A stretch of 64,000 nucleotides of DNA from Bimuria novae-zelandiae CBS 107.79. Lineage: Eukaryota > Ascomycota > Dothideomycetes > Pleosporales > Didymosphaeriaceae. The DNA is taken from NCBI GenBank assembly GCA_010015655.1, contig ML976663.1:215617-279616 (forward strand), given 5' to 3'. Positions 45,373-56,677 of this stretch are shown piece by piece. The position numbers and the translations under genes are program-made. The stretch's first letter is position 1. The number at the start of each line of letters is the position of its first letter. Below the pieces are notes generated by a model. The model was not told the origin of the DNA. It did no database searches and saw only the letters and a list, made by a program, of their open reading frames with translations.

Positions 45373-45824
45373 TGTTATAAGGCTCTCACACCTTATTCTA
45401 ATCTAGGTTAGGGCGGTAAGGTATCGTGGTGCTTTACAAATTATTTAGTAGTATAAGTTAATGCGACACTTAGCGCGGCTAGATAATCTAATCTTATAAT
45501 AAATAAGATAACTATTAGTCTGTATAGGAGAACGTACTCGCACAGAAGATATATAAGTTAACTAAGAGGAAGGAAACAACAATAGGAAAGTCGCCACACT
45601 ATATACTAGCCTATTCCTTCTTCGTAGTCCCGCCAAGGCCCTGTAGTCCCAGGGACTACGATAGTCCTATAGGACTTCCCTTTATGCGGGACTTTGTTAC
45701 ATGACTACTAACTAAGCTGCCCCGCGCCCCGTTAGGTCCTGTTAACTCTGCTACTTTATTAATAATTACTCTCTTAGCGTAATTGTCTGGCTTCTTCATC
45801 CTTGTGGGGTTCGTGGTCGTAACA
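45373..45824 (-). repeat. 5' LTR of gypsy-2 (452 bp)
   Basis: TGTTATAAGG...GTCGTAACA, followed by CTAAG. Mostly transitions versus the other LTR. Confidence 0.94.
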
Positions 45825-47066
45825 CTAAGGGACGAAGGCATAGGCTGTGCCGGCACAGTTAGAAGCACAAAGACTGCAATAGAGGAGCGCTTCGAGGCTA
45901 ACGCTAAGACGGAGATGGCAGCGCTAGAGCCAGTAATAAGGGAGCGTGGTAAGCAGAAGTTAATAAAAGAGCGCTTTAATAGCAACTTAATATAGCTTAA
46001 GACGCAATTTATAAAAGAGATTATATAAAAAAAAGGCTTACTAGGCGCTATTAAATAATAAAATAGTACTTTAAGCTACCTGGCGGGATTCTTAAGTTAT
46101 CTTTTTTACTACTACTACTATTATTAATAGTAAGTAACTCTAGCTGCTTTAGCTACTCTAGCTACTACTAAGCTTAAGCTAATAATTCTTGGCGTTACTA
46201 TTATAGAGTAGCTTTACTATCACCCTATTATAAGCGTATATAATAAGAAGCCCTTTAAGAAGGCTTTTAGCAGCGCGCCTATTAAGTTACTTAGTATCTT
46301 TAAAATAATAGATACCTATAATTACTATAAAAGCAAGGTAGATTAATTTAATTAAACGCATAGCTATTACTCTACTTAATAAGTATACTATTATATATAG
46401 TAGCTACTACTTTACTTCTTACTTAACTTAACGCTTAATAACGCGTATAGGCTCTTTATATACTTAACGCTAGCCTTAGCTAAGAGGAATAGTTATAAAT
46501 ACTTCCTCTATAAGCTTATTAATTAACTCTTTAAGCGTAGTATATAACTTAATAATAGCTCTTATAAACACAAGGCTTTTAATAATATTATTATTATAAA
46601 TAGTAACTCTTATATAATAATAAAGGTATACGTAGAGTTAAAGACCTATATAGTCTATAGTAAAAGTAGGCAGGTATATAATAGAGTAATAACTACTAGG
46701 GAACCTTTAAAAGTAATAATAGGTAATTTATATAGCCACTAACGCGCTCCGCGTATAACTTATGGCTATAGGCTTTATAAGGTGCCTTTGTGTAGGCCAA
46801 AGCTACGTCCTAAGTGCCTAGCCGAGCACTAACGCCGCGTTAATACTATTAGATTAGTAGATATCTCTATAAGTTTAACTATTAAGTAATTAGTAATTAT
46901 ATTACTATATTTTAACTATAACTATTATAAATAAGCCTGCCTACGAAAATTGCTAAGAAATTTCACATATTTTGGTTTTCCTACTAAAATAGTGCCATCA
47001 GGGACATCCTCCTATTGGCAGACGCCAGGTGGCCCGTGTACGGGCGATGTTGGCGGTGCGGGGGAT

Positions 47067-47490
47067 ACATACCGCGCCACCATCACCCCACTACGATAGA
47101 CTCCTGCTCCCACTAGTATACATGTACATAATGGTGACAATCCTCCGATTGAAAGACATAGCTGACCATTCGAACACGGTCTAACAGGTGTTAAAACATT
47201 GCACAATTAAAGGGCTCTGTGAAATTACAGAATCCGAGAGCATTGGCGTTCGCAAGTGCAAGAAGGCTGCGAGGCTGAGCATGCAGCTGCCGAGGCGAAA
47301 TGATTCCTCCGCCCAGTTGAGTGCGACCCCTTCGACTCAGCCTACCTTCTTTAGCCATCGATCCAGCTTTCCATGCCCCTTCAAACCCACCCGGAACTTC
47401 TTTTGCGCTGTCTTGAATTCATAGCTTCGGAGCTTTACATCGGAAAATCGTCTCCAGTGTTTATGGAACCCTGCGTATCCTTTCAGAGCG
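47067..47490. other. Intergenic region right of the transposon nest
   Basis: About 420 bp of normal composition leading into the next gene; presumably its promoter. No further repeat recognised. Confidence 0.5.
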
Positions 47491-49007
47491 ATGGAACCCA
47501 CCGCAGTTCCAGGATTTCTATATGGTGTTGATTTCTCCTTCAATGGGGATATTTGTCCCCATGTTGTGGCGCAATATCCGCCGCTTTATCCAGGGCCGAT
47601 CCCACCTTTGGCGAGTGTACTGAGAAACATACCTGTTCAGCGGGCAGATTCAATCAGAGTGCTTGTTGAGCATTTCCCAGACGGTGGGACATTAGTCAAT
47701 CTATTTCAACCACCTTCTTACAACTCGCTGATCAGCAACCACACTTCAACATCAGTGGCGGAGATCATAGCACAATGCCAGGGCGGCGACGAGAATGGCA
47801 CAGCATGGGGATTCGGCATGACCAGTTTCGATCATTCTACAGCAAACACGCACCTTGGTCCTGACCTGACCACGAAATCATGGCTACCTAGAGCCCGCTT
47901 TTTCAAGGACACATACGGCAACGTAATCCGTAGGTCAATCTATGTATTACCCTGGCCGTGCGCTAACGGATCACAGTGTTCGTCTCATGCAAGCTGTCTG
48001 TGAAAACAATGTGGAGGGAAGAGCAGGCTGAAGGGTCGAGATACTGTCATGACATCCTTCTTGAATTCATGCACACGATGGAAAATATGGATCGGCAGTA
48101 CAAGGCCATCACCCAAGGCATTCCACGTCTGCGAGCGGAAAACCAATCCATGTTACTTGTACTGAGGATGTTACACAGTCAAATATTGATGCAATGCCGG
48201 ACTCTGGATACCTTTCGGGACTTGTACGACTTTCACCTTGCAGAGATTGCCTCGCACATGCAAGCCACGGTCGGAGCCGCTGTCGTCACAACGCAGTTCC
48301 TCGAGAAGATTGCAATCATCTCGCATCATGCGGACCAAGTGCACGCAGAAAACAAGTCTGTGGTCGACCTCGTTGACGCACTTTTGGACATGCTGTCGCC
48401 ACTGTTCCATGGTTCTGCAAAGTTCAAAAGATTCGACACAGAGCTCAGAGCCATCTCCCGAAATCTTGTCTCCAGGACCGAAGACTTGGTCCCACGAATG
48501 GAGTCGAAGCTCAAGTTTTTGGAGATAAATCGCAACATTCGAGAGTCCACTAGCCTATGGCTTCTCAGCTTGTTCGCTGCCATCTTTCTACCTTTCTCGC
48601 TGGCGTCCTCGCTGCTGAGCATGCAAACACGCCTCACAGACCTTCACCTCATACTGTATGACTTCTGTGGGGTCATCGTCTTCTTTGGCTCCCTGGCCCT
48701 GGTCATCGTTTCCGCCATGAAGCAATTTGCCAAAAGGAAAGGCAATGTTCACGGTATCATCCAAATCAACAAGGGTGCGAACCTGTTTGTGGTGCTGTTA
48801 GGTTGGGCAGCAATGGTAGTATCATTTCTCGTCGGCATGATTGTTGACGTCGGTTTGGGCCTGAAGATATTATACTTCGGCGCGGCCTCGACGGTTGGTG
48901 TGATTCTTCTGTTCTCCCTCCTGCGCTTTGTCTATATGCATTCTTCAATCTTGAAAGGTCTTGTGAAGAAGAGCCGAGAAGCGTTCCTCTTGGGATGGAA
49001 GAATTAG
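47491..49007 (+). CDS. Predicted multi-pass membrane protein, CorA-like C-terminus (unknown function)
   Basis: Exon 47491-47929, intron 47930-47976 (47 nt, GTAGGT...CACAG with a GCTAAC branch site), exon 47977-49007; 489 residues. The N-terminal 150 residues are a soluble domain (MEPTAVPGFLYGVDF; VRVLVEHFPDGGTLVNLFQPP-like). The middle is helical (about residues 160-330), and the C-terminal 150 residues hold about four hydrophobic helices (LWLLSLFAAIFLPFSLASSLLSM; FCGVIVFFGSLALVIV; LFVVLLGWAAMVVSFLVG; FGAASTVGVILLFSLL). A long helical region followed by FLPFSLASSLLSMQ recalls fungal CorA-like proteins, where the Mg2+ signature GMN would sit at LSM; GMN itself is absent. Transport is therefore not claimed. 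Confidence 0.78.
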
Positions 49008-49566
49008 TAAACTTCATGAGGGTGCATCTGGTGGCACTGTCATCCGATGTCGCCAACCATCTGCTCATCGCAGCTCCACGAAGTCACGAATTGTTGTACA
49101 AAAACCTGCACGATAGCAGTCTAAAGGATGAAAAACAACTTCACCGATCAGAACAATTAAATAATGGAGCGAGAATCGATCCTACTCGAATTCCCTACTA
49201 AAGAGACTTAAAGGGACTTCGTCGCATGTGATTGCGACAGGCGCGCACGTGGCGCACTAATAGCCCGAACGGTCGGAATTCAGCCTGCCAGGATCTTATC
49301 ACCCCCCTGTAGCGAGGGCACGACTCCCAACAACCCACTTTCACATGCACCCTCAAGCCATGTCGCAAATAGATAGCCCGGGAGAAGCCGCCCGTCATGC
49401 CCTCCAAGTCAAAATTAGACGCTTCTCTTCAATTCCAACAACCTCTCTACCATCTCCTTGTCCATATACCATCGTCCGCTTCCGCATGCGGCGCGAAACC
49501 CATCTATAAGGATATCTGTAATATCTGTACTGCGAAACACACGGAAGCGCCGATAAGCCCGCCAGT
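49008..49566. other. Intergenic region
   Basis: About 560 bp, no gene seen; holds the 3' end of the membrane protein gene and the promoter of the next gene. Confidence 0.5.
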
Positions 49567-50656
49567 ATGAACGCCGAGCAGGCCTCCGTCCTGGAGTTCT
49601 TCGACGCAGCGACGACGATAGAGGGAGACGAGAAGAGGTACTCGATGCTGTACAGCGTGCTTCCTGCTGTGGTGCAGAGTCGTATTCCGACCCTTCCGTC
49701 GATCCGCCGCGCCCTGAGCGATATACGGGGTCCCTCGATACCTTTCAAAACTTTGCAGACTGCTTCTGAAGCTTCACTTCCGCGGAGCCCGCCGCCAGAC
49801 TATACATCGCGACCGACCAGCGTCGCATACTCGCAGCACAGTTCGAGGGGCAGTTCGTTCGACAGCGCCGAAGACGAGGAACCGTTTCAAGAGGCGCTGT
49901 CAGATACGCCAGCTTCGTCGTCGAGCACGCCCCCGCCATTCTCAATATCAGAAACCCGCACGGGGATAAAGTGGAAATATGCAAACCAAGGTACGCCCAA
50001 GTGTAACCCTACAAGATCACGCTCAGCTAACACTCCCAGGTGTAAGCCTCGCCACGCAAGCGTACGCCGAATCGCAGTCCCCCCGCCTCGACGACACCTC
50101 CGTCGTCCTCACCCGCCAAATGTACATCCACAGTCTCACGTACCTCCTCCGGGGCCTCCCGCCCTCCCTCTCGCCCGAGGAAACGCTCTCCCTCCAAGTC
50201 GCCCTCCCGCCCGAACTCATCCTCACCGCGCCATGCTCGCACAAACTCTCCTTCAAGAACCCTGACGGCGCCGCGCCGCCCTCCGACCCCTCGCTCCTCC
50301 ACCGCCTCGTCGCCATCACCGTGTTTGAGACCTTCGTCCTCTTGCAGTTCCTCCTACCGTACATCAAGCTCTTCCTCGGCCACGCGTACCGCTTCGAGCG
50401 CAAGCATAATGTCGCGCAGAGGCTTGTGAACAGCGGGATCATGGGCGCCGATGCGGTGCGTAGGACGGGGTTGCAGCTGACGCATACGATTTGTCAGATG
50501 AATGATGGGAAGGTCGGGGTGGCGCTGAGCGAGCTGAGTTTGTGGCTTGTGTGGGGCGTGACGGGAGGGCTGCAGCAGGGGATACAGGATGGGGTTAATA
50601 TGATGGGGGAGGAGAGGCCGAGGATACCTGGGTATGTGAGGGGGAGGAGAGGGTAG
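49567..50656 (+). CDS. Uncharacterised fungal protein
   Basis: Exon 49567-49990, intron 49991-50039 (GTACGC...CCCAG, with GCTAAC near the acceptor), exon 50040-50656; 346 residues. The N-terminus starts MNAEQASVLEFFDAATTIEG; residues about 70-140 are Ser/Pro-rich and probably disordered. The C-terminal half is helical, with a hydrophobic segment (ITVFETFVLLQFLLPYIKLFLG) that may be a membrane or amphipathic helix, and a conserved-looking end (GLQLTHTICQMNDGKVGVALSEL...LQQGIQDGVNMMGEERPRIPGY). I do not recognise a family. The matching phase and regular codon use make the gene convincing. Long frames on the opposite strand come from its GC-rich wobble bases. Confidence 0.8.
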
Positions 50657-52198
50657 TCAAGGGCGCGCGTGTTGGGTGGGTTGGATAAGATATGATGTTA
50701 TGAAGTTATGAATGATCGACTACAGATGTTAATTTCGTGCAGAATGGAGTTGTTCGTTTCTTCTGGGTTGACTGTCAATCGTGAAGTGTGGGGTTAGCAT
50801 CCGAGCATGAGCGGCGTAACGGACAGAAGGCCAACCCGGTGGTCGCGCAGAATGAGCTTTGGTGGCCTTGCCAGCCGCAACATTTCCCCAAGGCTCGACC
50901 GCTATCGACACATACCAAGGAAGTGGGCAGACGGGATAAGTTCATTTTGAAGTGGACTGTGAATGCACCGAAGGAGACCGCTAACGAGACAAGTCGAAGC
51001 GTAATTCGCTGAAGGCAACTGGCAACATGATGATGTTTGCGAGGGTTTTGGTCGTGCTGGACTAAAGTAAAAGAGATGAAGTCAAATGCAGGATCGGAGA
51101 TGAGAAATGAAGGGAATGTGAGGTGTACAGGACATCGAGTTCAAAGGAAACACTTCGGGGCTTCAACACGTGTGTGGGCGAGGTAGCAGCGTTGCACATG
51201 ACAAGAAGGATGTATGTTCAACGACGTGGTGGAAGGAGAGTGGTTGAGGCGACGGCCTGTGGAGAAACAAAGGCATGCGAGGAGCAGATAAAGCTCGTGA
51301 GACATAGTGAAAAGGATATTACCGTTGCCAAGATGGTCTCCGCACATGGCCGTCTCTTCAGGTGGTCATGGGACCTTCGTGCATGGATTCGACACATTTG
51401 CCTCGTGTATACAAGGTCCAGGGATTGTCATGCGAGGGAGACTGACCCGACGCTTATGCAGTCTCGGGGCGATTGTATAGTTTACAAGGGACAGAGCGTT
51501 ACATCCCAATCGTTGTGTTGTGGTAGGTCGTATATGAGAGGTTGCCGAGTTACGTTGTTCCAACCTCCGTTGTTGTGTTGACCGTTGTGCATGGTCGCTT
51601 CCTACATCGGCCACCTGCAGTGGCACAGCTCTTTTCCTTTTCGGTAACATCAATGTCCGGTGCTGGCATTGGAGGTCTAGGCATTATTTCTGGACATGCC
51701 ACATCCGAGGGACGTACGAGTAAGAGATGTTCTTGTTGCGACTCTCGCGTATGTGGGGAAAACCGCGTGGCGAGCTTCACGGTTCTGCAAAAATTTTGAC
51801 CAGATTTCTGAGACATTGGCTCGATGTATCCAGATTTCCGCATTGATTCTTTGGTTGTTCAAAGAAATCAGTGGTGAGTTCAAAATTTGGACAGAGTTGG
51901 TTTTCTGATCGAGAATCGAGTGAGGCTATTGGACTGGTGCTTGAGAGCTTCACAACCTCGCACCGGCCCGTGGCGCTTATGCTCGGGCTAATCTTTCCAA
52001 GGCTACCGTGCTGATCAGATTTGTTGTCTAGCTTATGTGGAGTTTGATTATTCAAGCTGACGTTGCTGTGAAATTCTGATTGACCGTAGCAAATAGAGCA
52101 GCACGAAGGAAGGCGCTCTAGCGTATGTGGGGGTTATTCAATATCTCGAGCTCGACAAGGGACGAATTTTCCTCAGGAAGGCAAAAGTTCCAAGGCGA
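50657..52198. other. Gene-poor stretch, nothing supported
   Basis: About 1.5 kb of normal base composition. The longest frame (51123-51581, plus) has unnatural composition, no domain and no splice partners. No repeat or RIP signature is seen. Confidence 0.45.
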
Positions 52199-53150
52199 TT
52201 ATCGCCCTGGTTTGGCTGGGACTTCGTGACTGTCGAGGCAGGGGTCGGAAAGGTTATCAGTAATGATACGAGTGTCGTCAAACATGTTGTTCCACGTAGA
52301 GTCGATAAATTGGCTTTCTTCGTTTGGCAGATTCGATGCAGCCGGTGTCTCTGTAATGTGTGAGTCGTAATCTCCCAGCATCGGGAAAGCTGACAGCTGA
52401 TCGTGCGTTGCCTGACTCTGTCTTGCTCGATGAGCAACTACTTCTTTCCATGTGTCACAGAGCGACGACCCGACAACCCCGAGCGACGAGCCGTGATGTG
52501 TTGGCGCAACAACAGCTATGGACGTGTATCAAGCATGCGCATGATGGTTGCCAGATTGCAATGCTGGCTGATAGTGTCCGATACTGCTGCCCAGGAAGGC
52601 TTGTGACCGACGAGTTTTTGATGAGTAGCTCAGGAAGTCCCCTGCCACAAGATAGCGAAATCAAGCTATCGGTTCGACAAGCGGGCCGGCGGCTGTTTGG
52701 CGACCGCAGCTCGAATTCTTCGAATCCTTCCGCATGTGGAGTTGTAAATATTGTCAGAAAGACATTGAGGCAAGACCGCCGTCCCGAGCGGACCTCGGGA
52801 TCAACGAACGTGCGCTCCTGTACAACATATTTTCAGTCTGACCTCACAACGAATGCATAAAGAGCATACCTAAGTCATTTCAGGAGGCTCTGGCCGCAAA
52901 CCGGTGCCTTCGCCTAATAGAGTCGGTGTATGAATAGTTATTCTGCAGACACGCTAATTTGCCCTGCAGGCGGAGAATAGTCCTGATTTGCGGACGCGAC
53001 AGCTGGTTGCCTCTTACGGTTTAGAACTGGCGCACACCTGTCACGTGGCTGCGCCGAGGAATGTCTCGATTGCGCCGACGATTCTTTCGCCGGCCAATCG
53101 TGAAGGTTCCGGGAGCTAGTCAAACGGAGTGAAAGGGCCCAGCTTGCCAC
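52199..53150 (-). pseudogene. Possible degenerate minus-strand gene of unknown type
   Basis: A natural-looking C-terminal frame runs from about 52500 to the TAA at 52199 (SSLCDTWKEVVAHRARQ; PMLGDYDSHITETPAASN; FIDSTWNNMFDDTRI). It is continued upstream in the same frame by DFLSYSSKTRRSQAFLGSS and HYQPALQSGNHHAHA, interrupted by TGA codons. Another frame at 52938-53150 (NRKRQPAVASANQDYSPP) has a linker-like composition. The polar, acidic C-terminus is reminiscent of fungal transcription factors, but no Zn2Cys6 cluster was found. It could be a gene with unrecognised introns or a relic. Confidence 0.28.
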
Positions 53151-54068
53151 TGTGATGCTTAGGCGATTGACCGATCAGTTGGACTTTGAAAACGTGGTCA
53201 GTAGACACAGCGAATAGGAACACTAGGCGGGTGCTAGCGGATGCTCAGAGCCTGACCTCACTCCAGGGCTCCGTGTTCAGATTGTGACCAGCAACCACCT
53301 CAGGTTTCAATCATTCCGTAGCCACCGTGACGACCGATAGCGAGATAAGGGCCCAACACTAGTGTAATGTCCATCCTTTTGTAAAGCCTTGCGTTCCGCA
53401 TCGGCACGCCGACAGTATGTGTCTCTAGATCCAGACCACCAGTTGATACTACTGTGCCGTCAGGAGGAAGCTGGGGTATCTCAGTCACCTAGACGGTGTA
53501 TGTAGGTTTTATCTTGAAGCCTTTATGAAGCGCTGCTGAACAACCGAGTCTTTGTCCTAGTGTTGTCGTCTCGGTTCTCAGGTCGGATCACAAGCGCGAG
53601 TGATTGACAGATAGTCGCGTGCAGCTGCCCAGGGCAGCGGTGCCGACGAAGTCGGCGCTCTGTCATTGCGAGCGTACATATGTAATGTGGAGAGGCAGGT
53701 GCAGCGCGAGGGAATAATGGCTTAGCCTGGTTTAGCGCGAGTTGAGCAGTGTGAATGATGGCGTGCTTGGGGTAGTCGCTCGATTGCGCCATCGCTCTTT
53801 CCGAATGAGCACGTCCGCACGTCGCTTCCTTAAGTAACTCACACCACGCCCCAAAACCACCTCTAAATTCGCACACATATCCGAGCGGTTCCAAATCTCA
53901 CCACCTTTCAGTCTTCTGCCCTGAACTTTTCCTGCACAGGTCATTGCGGGTCTTTCAGCCGAGCACTCCGTACGTCTCCCGTGGTACACGGTCCCAATAT
54001 TCCTGCCATACATTTCTTTGTGCGTCCCCAATAAAAGCTGGGTCGCTCTCAGCTGTGTGTTCCAGAGA
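53151..54068. other. Upstream region of the sulfatase gene
   Basis: About 900 bp with no supported gene; a minus-strand frame at 53300-53488 looks protein-like but is isolated. The last part should hold the sulfatase promoter and 5' UTR. Confidence 0.4.
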
Positions 54069-56133
54069 ATGGCTCCAAGTCTCCTGCTACCGGCCAAGGA
54101 GGAGTCGCAGCTGTTCTCAAATCCGGTAGCGAAACAGCCGTTCAAGTCGCGACAGGCTGACGGTGTGGCGTCTCTGGACGCTCAAGCACCTGCGGGCTCT
54201 GTTCACTCCTTCACTTCTTCATCGCCTTCGGGCAACGGCAACGGCCATTCTGTAACCGGAGACCGGTATGGGGTTAGCAACGGAGCGTCTGCGGGCCAAG
54301 GAAAGGAGCATTACATCACTACTGAAATACTCCTAGAACAGACCAAGAACTTCGCCTCCAACCAGGCAGGCACGGGTAGCTCTAAGAAGCAGCCTAACAT
54401 TTTGTATATTATGGCCGACCAGATGGCCGCACCCCTCCTCAAGATGAACAACCCAGATTCTGTGATCAAGACCCCGAACCTAGACGAACTCGCACGGACT
54501 GGTGTCGTCTTCTCCAATGCCTACTGTAATTCGCCGCTTTGCGCTCCGAGCAGATTCACCATGTGCTCTGGACAGCTGCCGTCCAAGATCGGTGGATACG
54601 ACAATGCTTCCGTACTCAATCCCGATGTCCCGACGTATGCCCATTATCTTCGCCGAGAAGGGTACGAAACCGTACTTGCGGGTAAGATGCACTTCATCGG
54701 CCCGGACCAGCTCCATGGATTTGAGCACAGGTACGTAGTAAAATAATGCCATCCTGCATATTGATCTTCTCTAATGTCTCTTTAGGCTCACCTCCGATAT
54801 CTACCCAGGTGATCTGGGTTGGACAGTCAACTGGGACAAGCCTGATGAGCGCCAGGAGTGGTACCACAACATGTCTTCCGTCATGCAGGCCGGACCGTGT
54901 GTCCGATCGAATCAGCTCGACTATGATGAGGATGTGATGTACAAGGTATGTCTTCTCCTGGGATCCACCAGCCACATGCTAAACTCTCGATCCATTCTGA
55001 CCTCATAGTCTTCACAATATCTTTATGATTGGGTCCGTTCTGACCCAGAGACTCGCCGTCCGTTTGCACTGACCGTCTCTCTAACCCATCCTCATGACCC
55101 TTACACCATGACTCGGGAGTATTGGGACCAGTATGAAGGAGTCGACATTCCTCTGCCGCAAGTTCTCATCGACCGGGAAGACCAAGATCCTCATTCGCAG
55201 CGATTGATGAAGGCTGTGGATCTTTGGGATAATCCCATCCCCGAGGAAGCCGCCATCCGCGCTCGCCGGGCGTACTTTGGCGCTTGCACGTTCGTCGACG
55301 ATCAGATTGGAAAGCTGGTCAAAATCCTCAAGGACTGCTATCTGGACCAAGACACCATCATTGTGTTCTCAGGGGATCACGGCGACATGCTCGGCGAGCG
55401 CAGCCTGTGGTACAAGATGAGTTGGTTCGAGAACAGCGCTCGTGTCCCAATGATCATCCACTACCCTTCCAAGTTCGAACCGAAGCGGGTCAACGAGTCA
55501 GTGTCAACTATGGACCTGCTGCCCACGTTTGTGGATCTGGCTGGAGGTGATCGCTCAGCTATTTTACCTGTAGATGGCGTTAGTCTCTACAACTACCTCG
55601 TATCAGATGAGCCGGGCAAGGATGAAGTGTTCGGTGAATACATGGGAGAAGGCACCGTCACACCCGTCTACATGATTCGCCGTGGTCCTTGGAAGTACAC
55701 CACATCCCTCGTGGACCCTCCTCAACTCTTCAACTTGACTGAAGACCCCCGGGAGCTTGTCAATCTGGCTACTTCGCCTAAACATGCGCAAACATTGTCA
55801 GGCTTCGAGGCTGAAGCGAAGAAGAAGTGGAACTTTAGCGCTATCCACGAAGATGTCTTGGTTGCTCAACGTCGGCGTCAGCTTTGCTGGAGCGCTTTGA
55901 AGATTGGTAAGTAATGAGCGCAAATTTAGAGAATTTCCATGCTAACGAGGACAGGCCGTAAGGAAACTTGGGACTACCAGCCTCCCGGCATCGAAAAGGA
56001 TCGCTATATCCGCTCCCATATCCCGCTCGATGATCTAGAGCGTCGCGCGCGTTTCCCTGTGGTCGACTATCTTGGACGCGAGCGATCCGCCGCTGCGTCG
56101 CACCATGGTCTTGCTGGAGCAGCTGGAGAGTAA
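54069..56133 (+). CDS. Sulfatase, choline-sulfatase type
   Basis: Hydrolyses a sulfate ester; family resemblance points to choline-O-sulfate, a fungal sulfur store. Exons 54069-54730, 54786-54945, 55009-55906 and 55955-56133; introns of 55, 63 and 48 nt; 632 residues. The first 115 residues are Ser/Gly-rich with no signal peptide, so the protein is probably cytosolic. Then QPNILYIMADQMAAPLL (metal-binding Asp), CAPSRFTMCSGQLPSKIGGYDN with Cys158 as formylglycine precursor, HPHDPYTM, and FSGDHGDMLGERSLWYKMS (second metal site). The ...GGYDN form of the sulfatase signature and the C-terminal cap (WDYQPPG) fit choline sulfatases. Such genes are usually induced under sulfur limitation; nothing in the promoter was read to prove it here. 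Confidence 0.88.
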
Positions 56134-56677
56134 GAGCATATTTCACGGCTATCGTCCTCTTCTTTTCCTTGACTTTAGATGTCCTGATTTGTTACCCTGG
56201 TCGGTTTTTTGCATCTACATGCGAGTTGGACGCACATCATAGTCTGCCTTTTTGCATTTGTCATTTGCCTCATGATGCGGACCATGGACTCTTTGTAGCG
56301 TTCAAGCGGGTTTTCACATGATGATCAGAATGACCTGTACAAATGCCCGCCCCGAATAGTGTTTGATGTATACATACATATTCAAATGAACACTTCAATC
56401 CACGAGATACGTTTACGTGAATAGCAACTTTGCTTGACGGTAGCTTCACTCATGGTGACATATGAGGGGTGGGCATTGGCTAGTGCTCAAACTAGCCACA
56501 GTCTCACAAGGGCGCGATCGGCGTCACGTGACTGTGACGCTCCCCGGTCGCACCTGCTACTTCTTCGAAGGCGCACGCTCGCATGCACTCCACACCACAC
56601 ATAGCCCGACCCCGACCGACGCAACTTATTCTCCGAACGCAAAACCGAATCGTTTTTGATAAACAGCCAGCAAAACC
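56134..56677. other. Intergenic region
   Basis: About 540 bp between the sulfatase and the E2 gene. GTCACGTGAC, a palindromic E-box-like site, lies at 56523-56532 about 150 bp before the RAD6 start. No gene seen. Confidence 0.5.

Larger units (their letters stand above)
42127..45824 (-). mobile_element. Ty3/gypsy retrotransposon gypsy-2, internally deleted
   Basis: 3698 bp flanked by CTAAG (42122-42126, 45825-45829), inserted into the piggyBac-like gene. Two 452-bp LTRs and a polypurine tract (AAAGAGGGGGATAG, minus strand, 42579-42592). Coding on the minus strand. Only about 2.8 kb is internal, too short for a full gypsy element: most of gag, protease and RT is missing. Confidence 0.95.
35713..46888 (+). 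pseudogene. piggyBac-type transposase in three pieces (35713-36438, 41874-42126, 45830-46888)
   Basis: Starts at ATG 35713 (MPSNSLKLSNN). Piece 1 contains a region open from about 36070, IYMGLHKEPSAEEYWSRL...MSRQRWEQIDRYI, the N-terminal core of DDE_Tnp_1_7 proteins. Piece 2 joins in frame with PKGYKI(W)VLASDG and YAKGVSKGP. Piece 3 joins with KYLRDEGIGCAGTVRSTKT, then FKIIDTYNYYKSKVDQFNQ (the VDxxDQ-like signature near 46320-46350) and LTLNNAYRLFIYL. Both junctions restore reading after deletion of one retrotransposon plus one 5-bp duplication each. RIP-type stops throughout. I do not list the intervening elements as part of this gene. Confidence 0.88.
26398..47066 (+). mobile_element. piggyBac-like element, host of the transposon nest
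   Basis: Inverted arms of 40 bp, 26398-26437 (ATCCCCCGCACCGC...GGGCCACCT) and 47027-47066, differ at two positions, both C/T. Between them, after removing the three retrotransposons and their duplications, about 2.4 kb remains: 26398-26460, 35611-36438, 41874-42126 and 45830-47066. These pieces join in one reading frame encoding a piggyBac-type transposase, so they form a single element. No TTAA target duplication, the piggyBac hallmark, is visible at either outer edge, so the exact ends are inferred from the inverted arms. The arms contain the near-palindrome CCCGTACACGGG. Confidence 0.65.

Noticed and set aside
50023..50442. 139- and 91-codon minus frames
   Set aside because: Antisense to the well-supported 346-residue gene at 49567-50656.
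51123..51581. 152-codon plus-strand frame
   Set aside because: Unnatural composition, no domain, no promoter or splice context.
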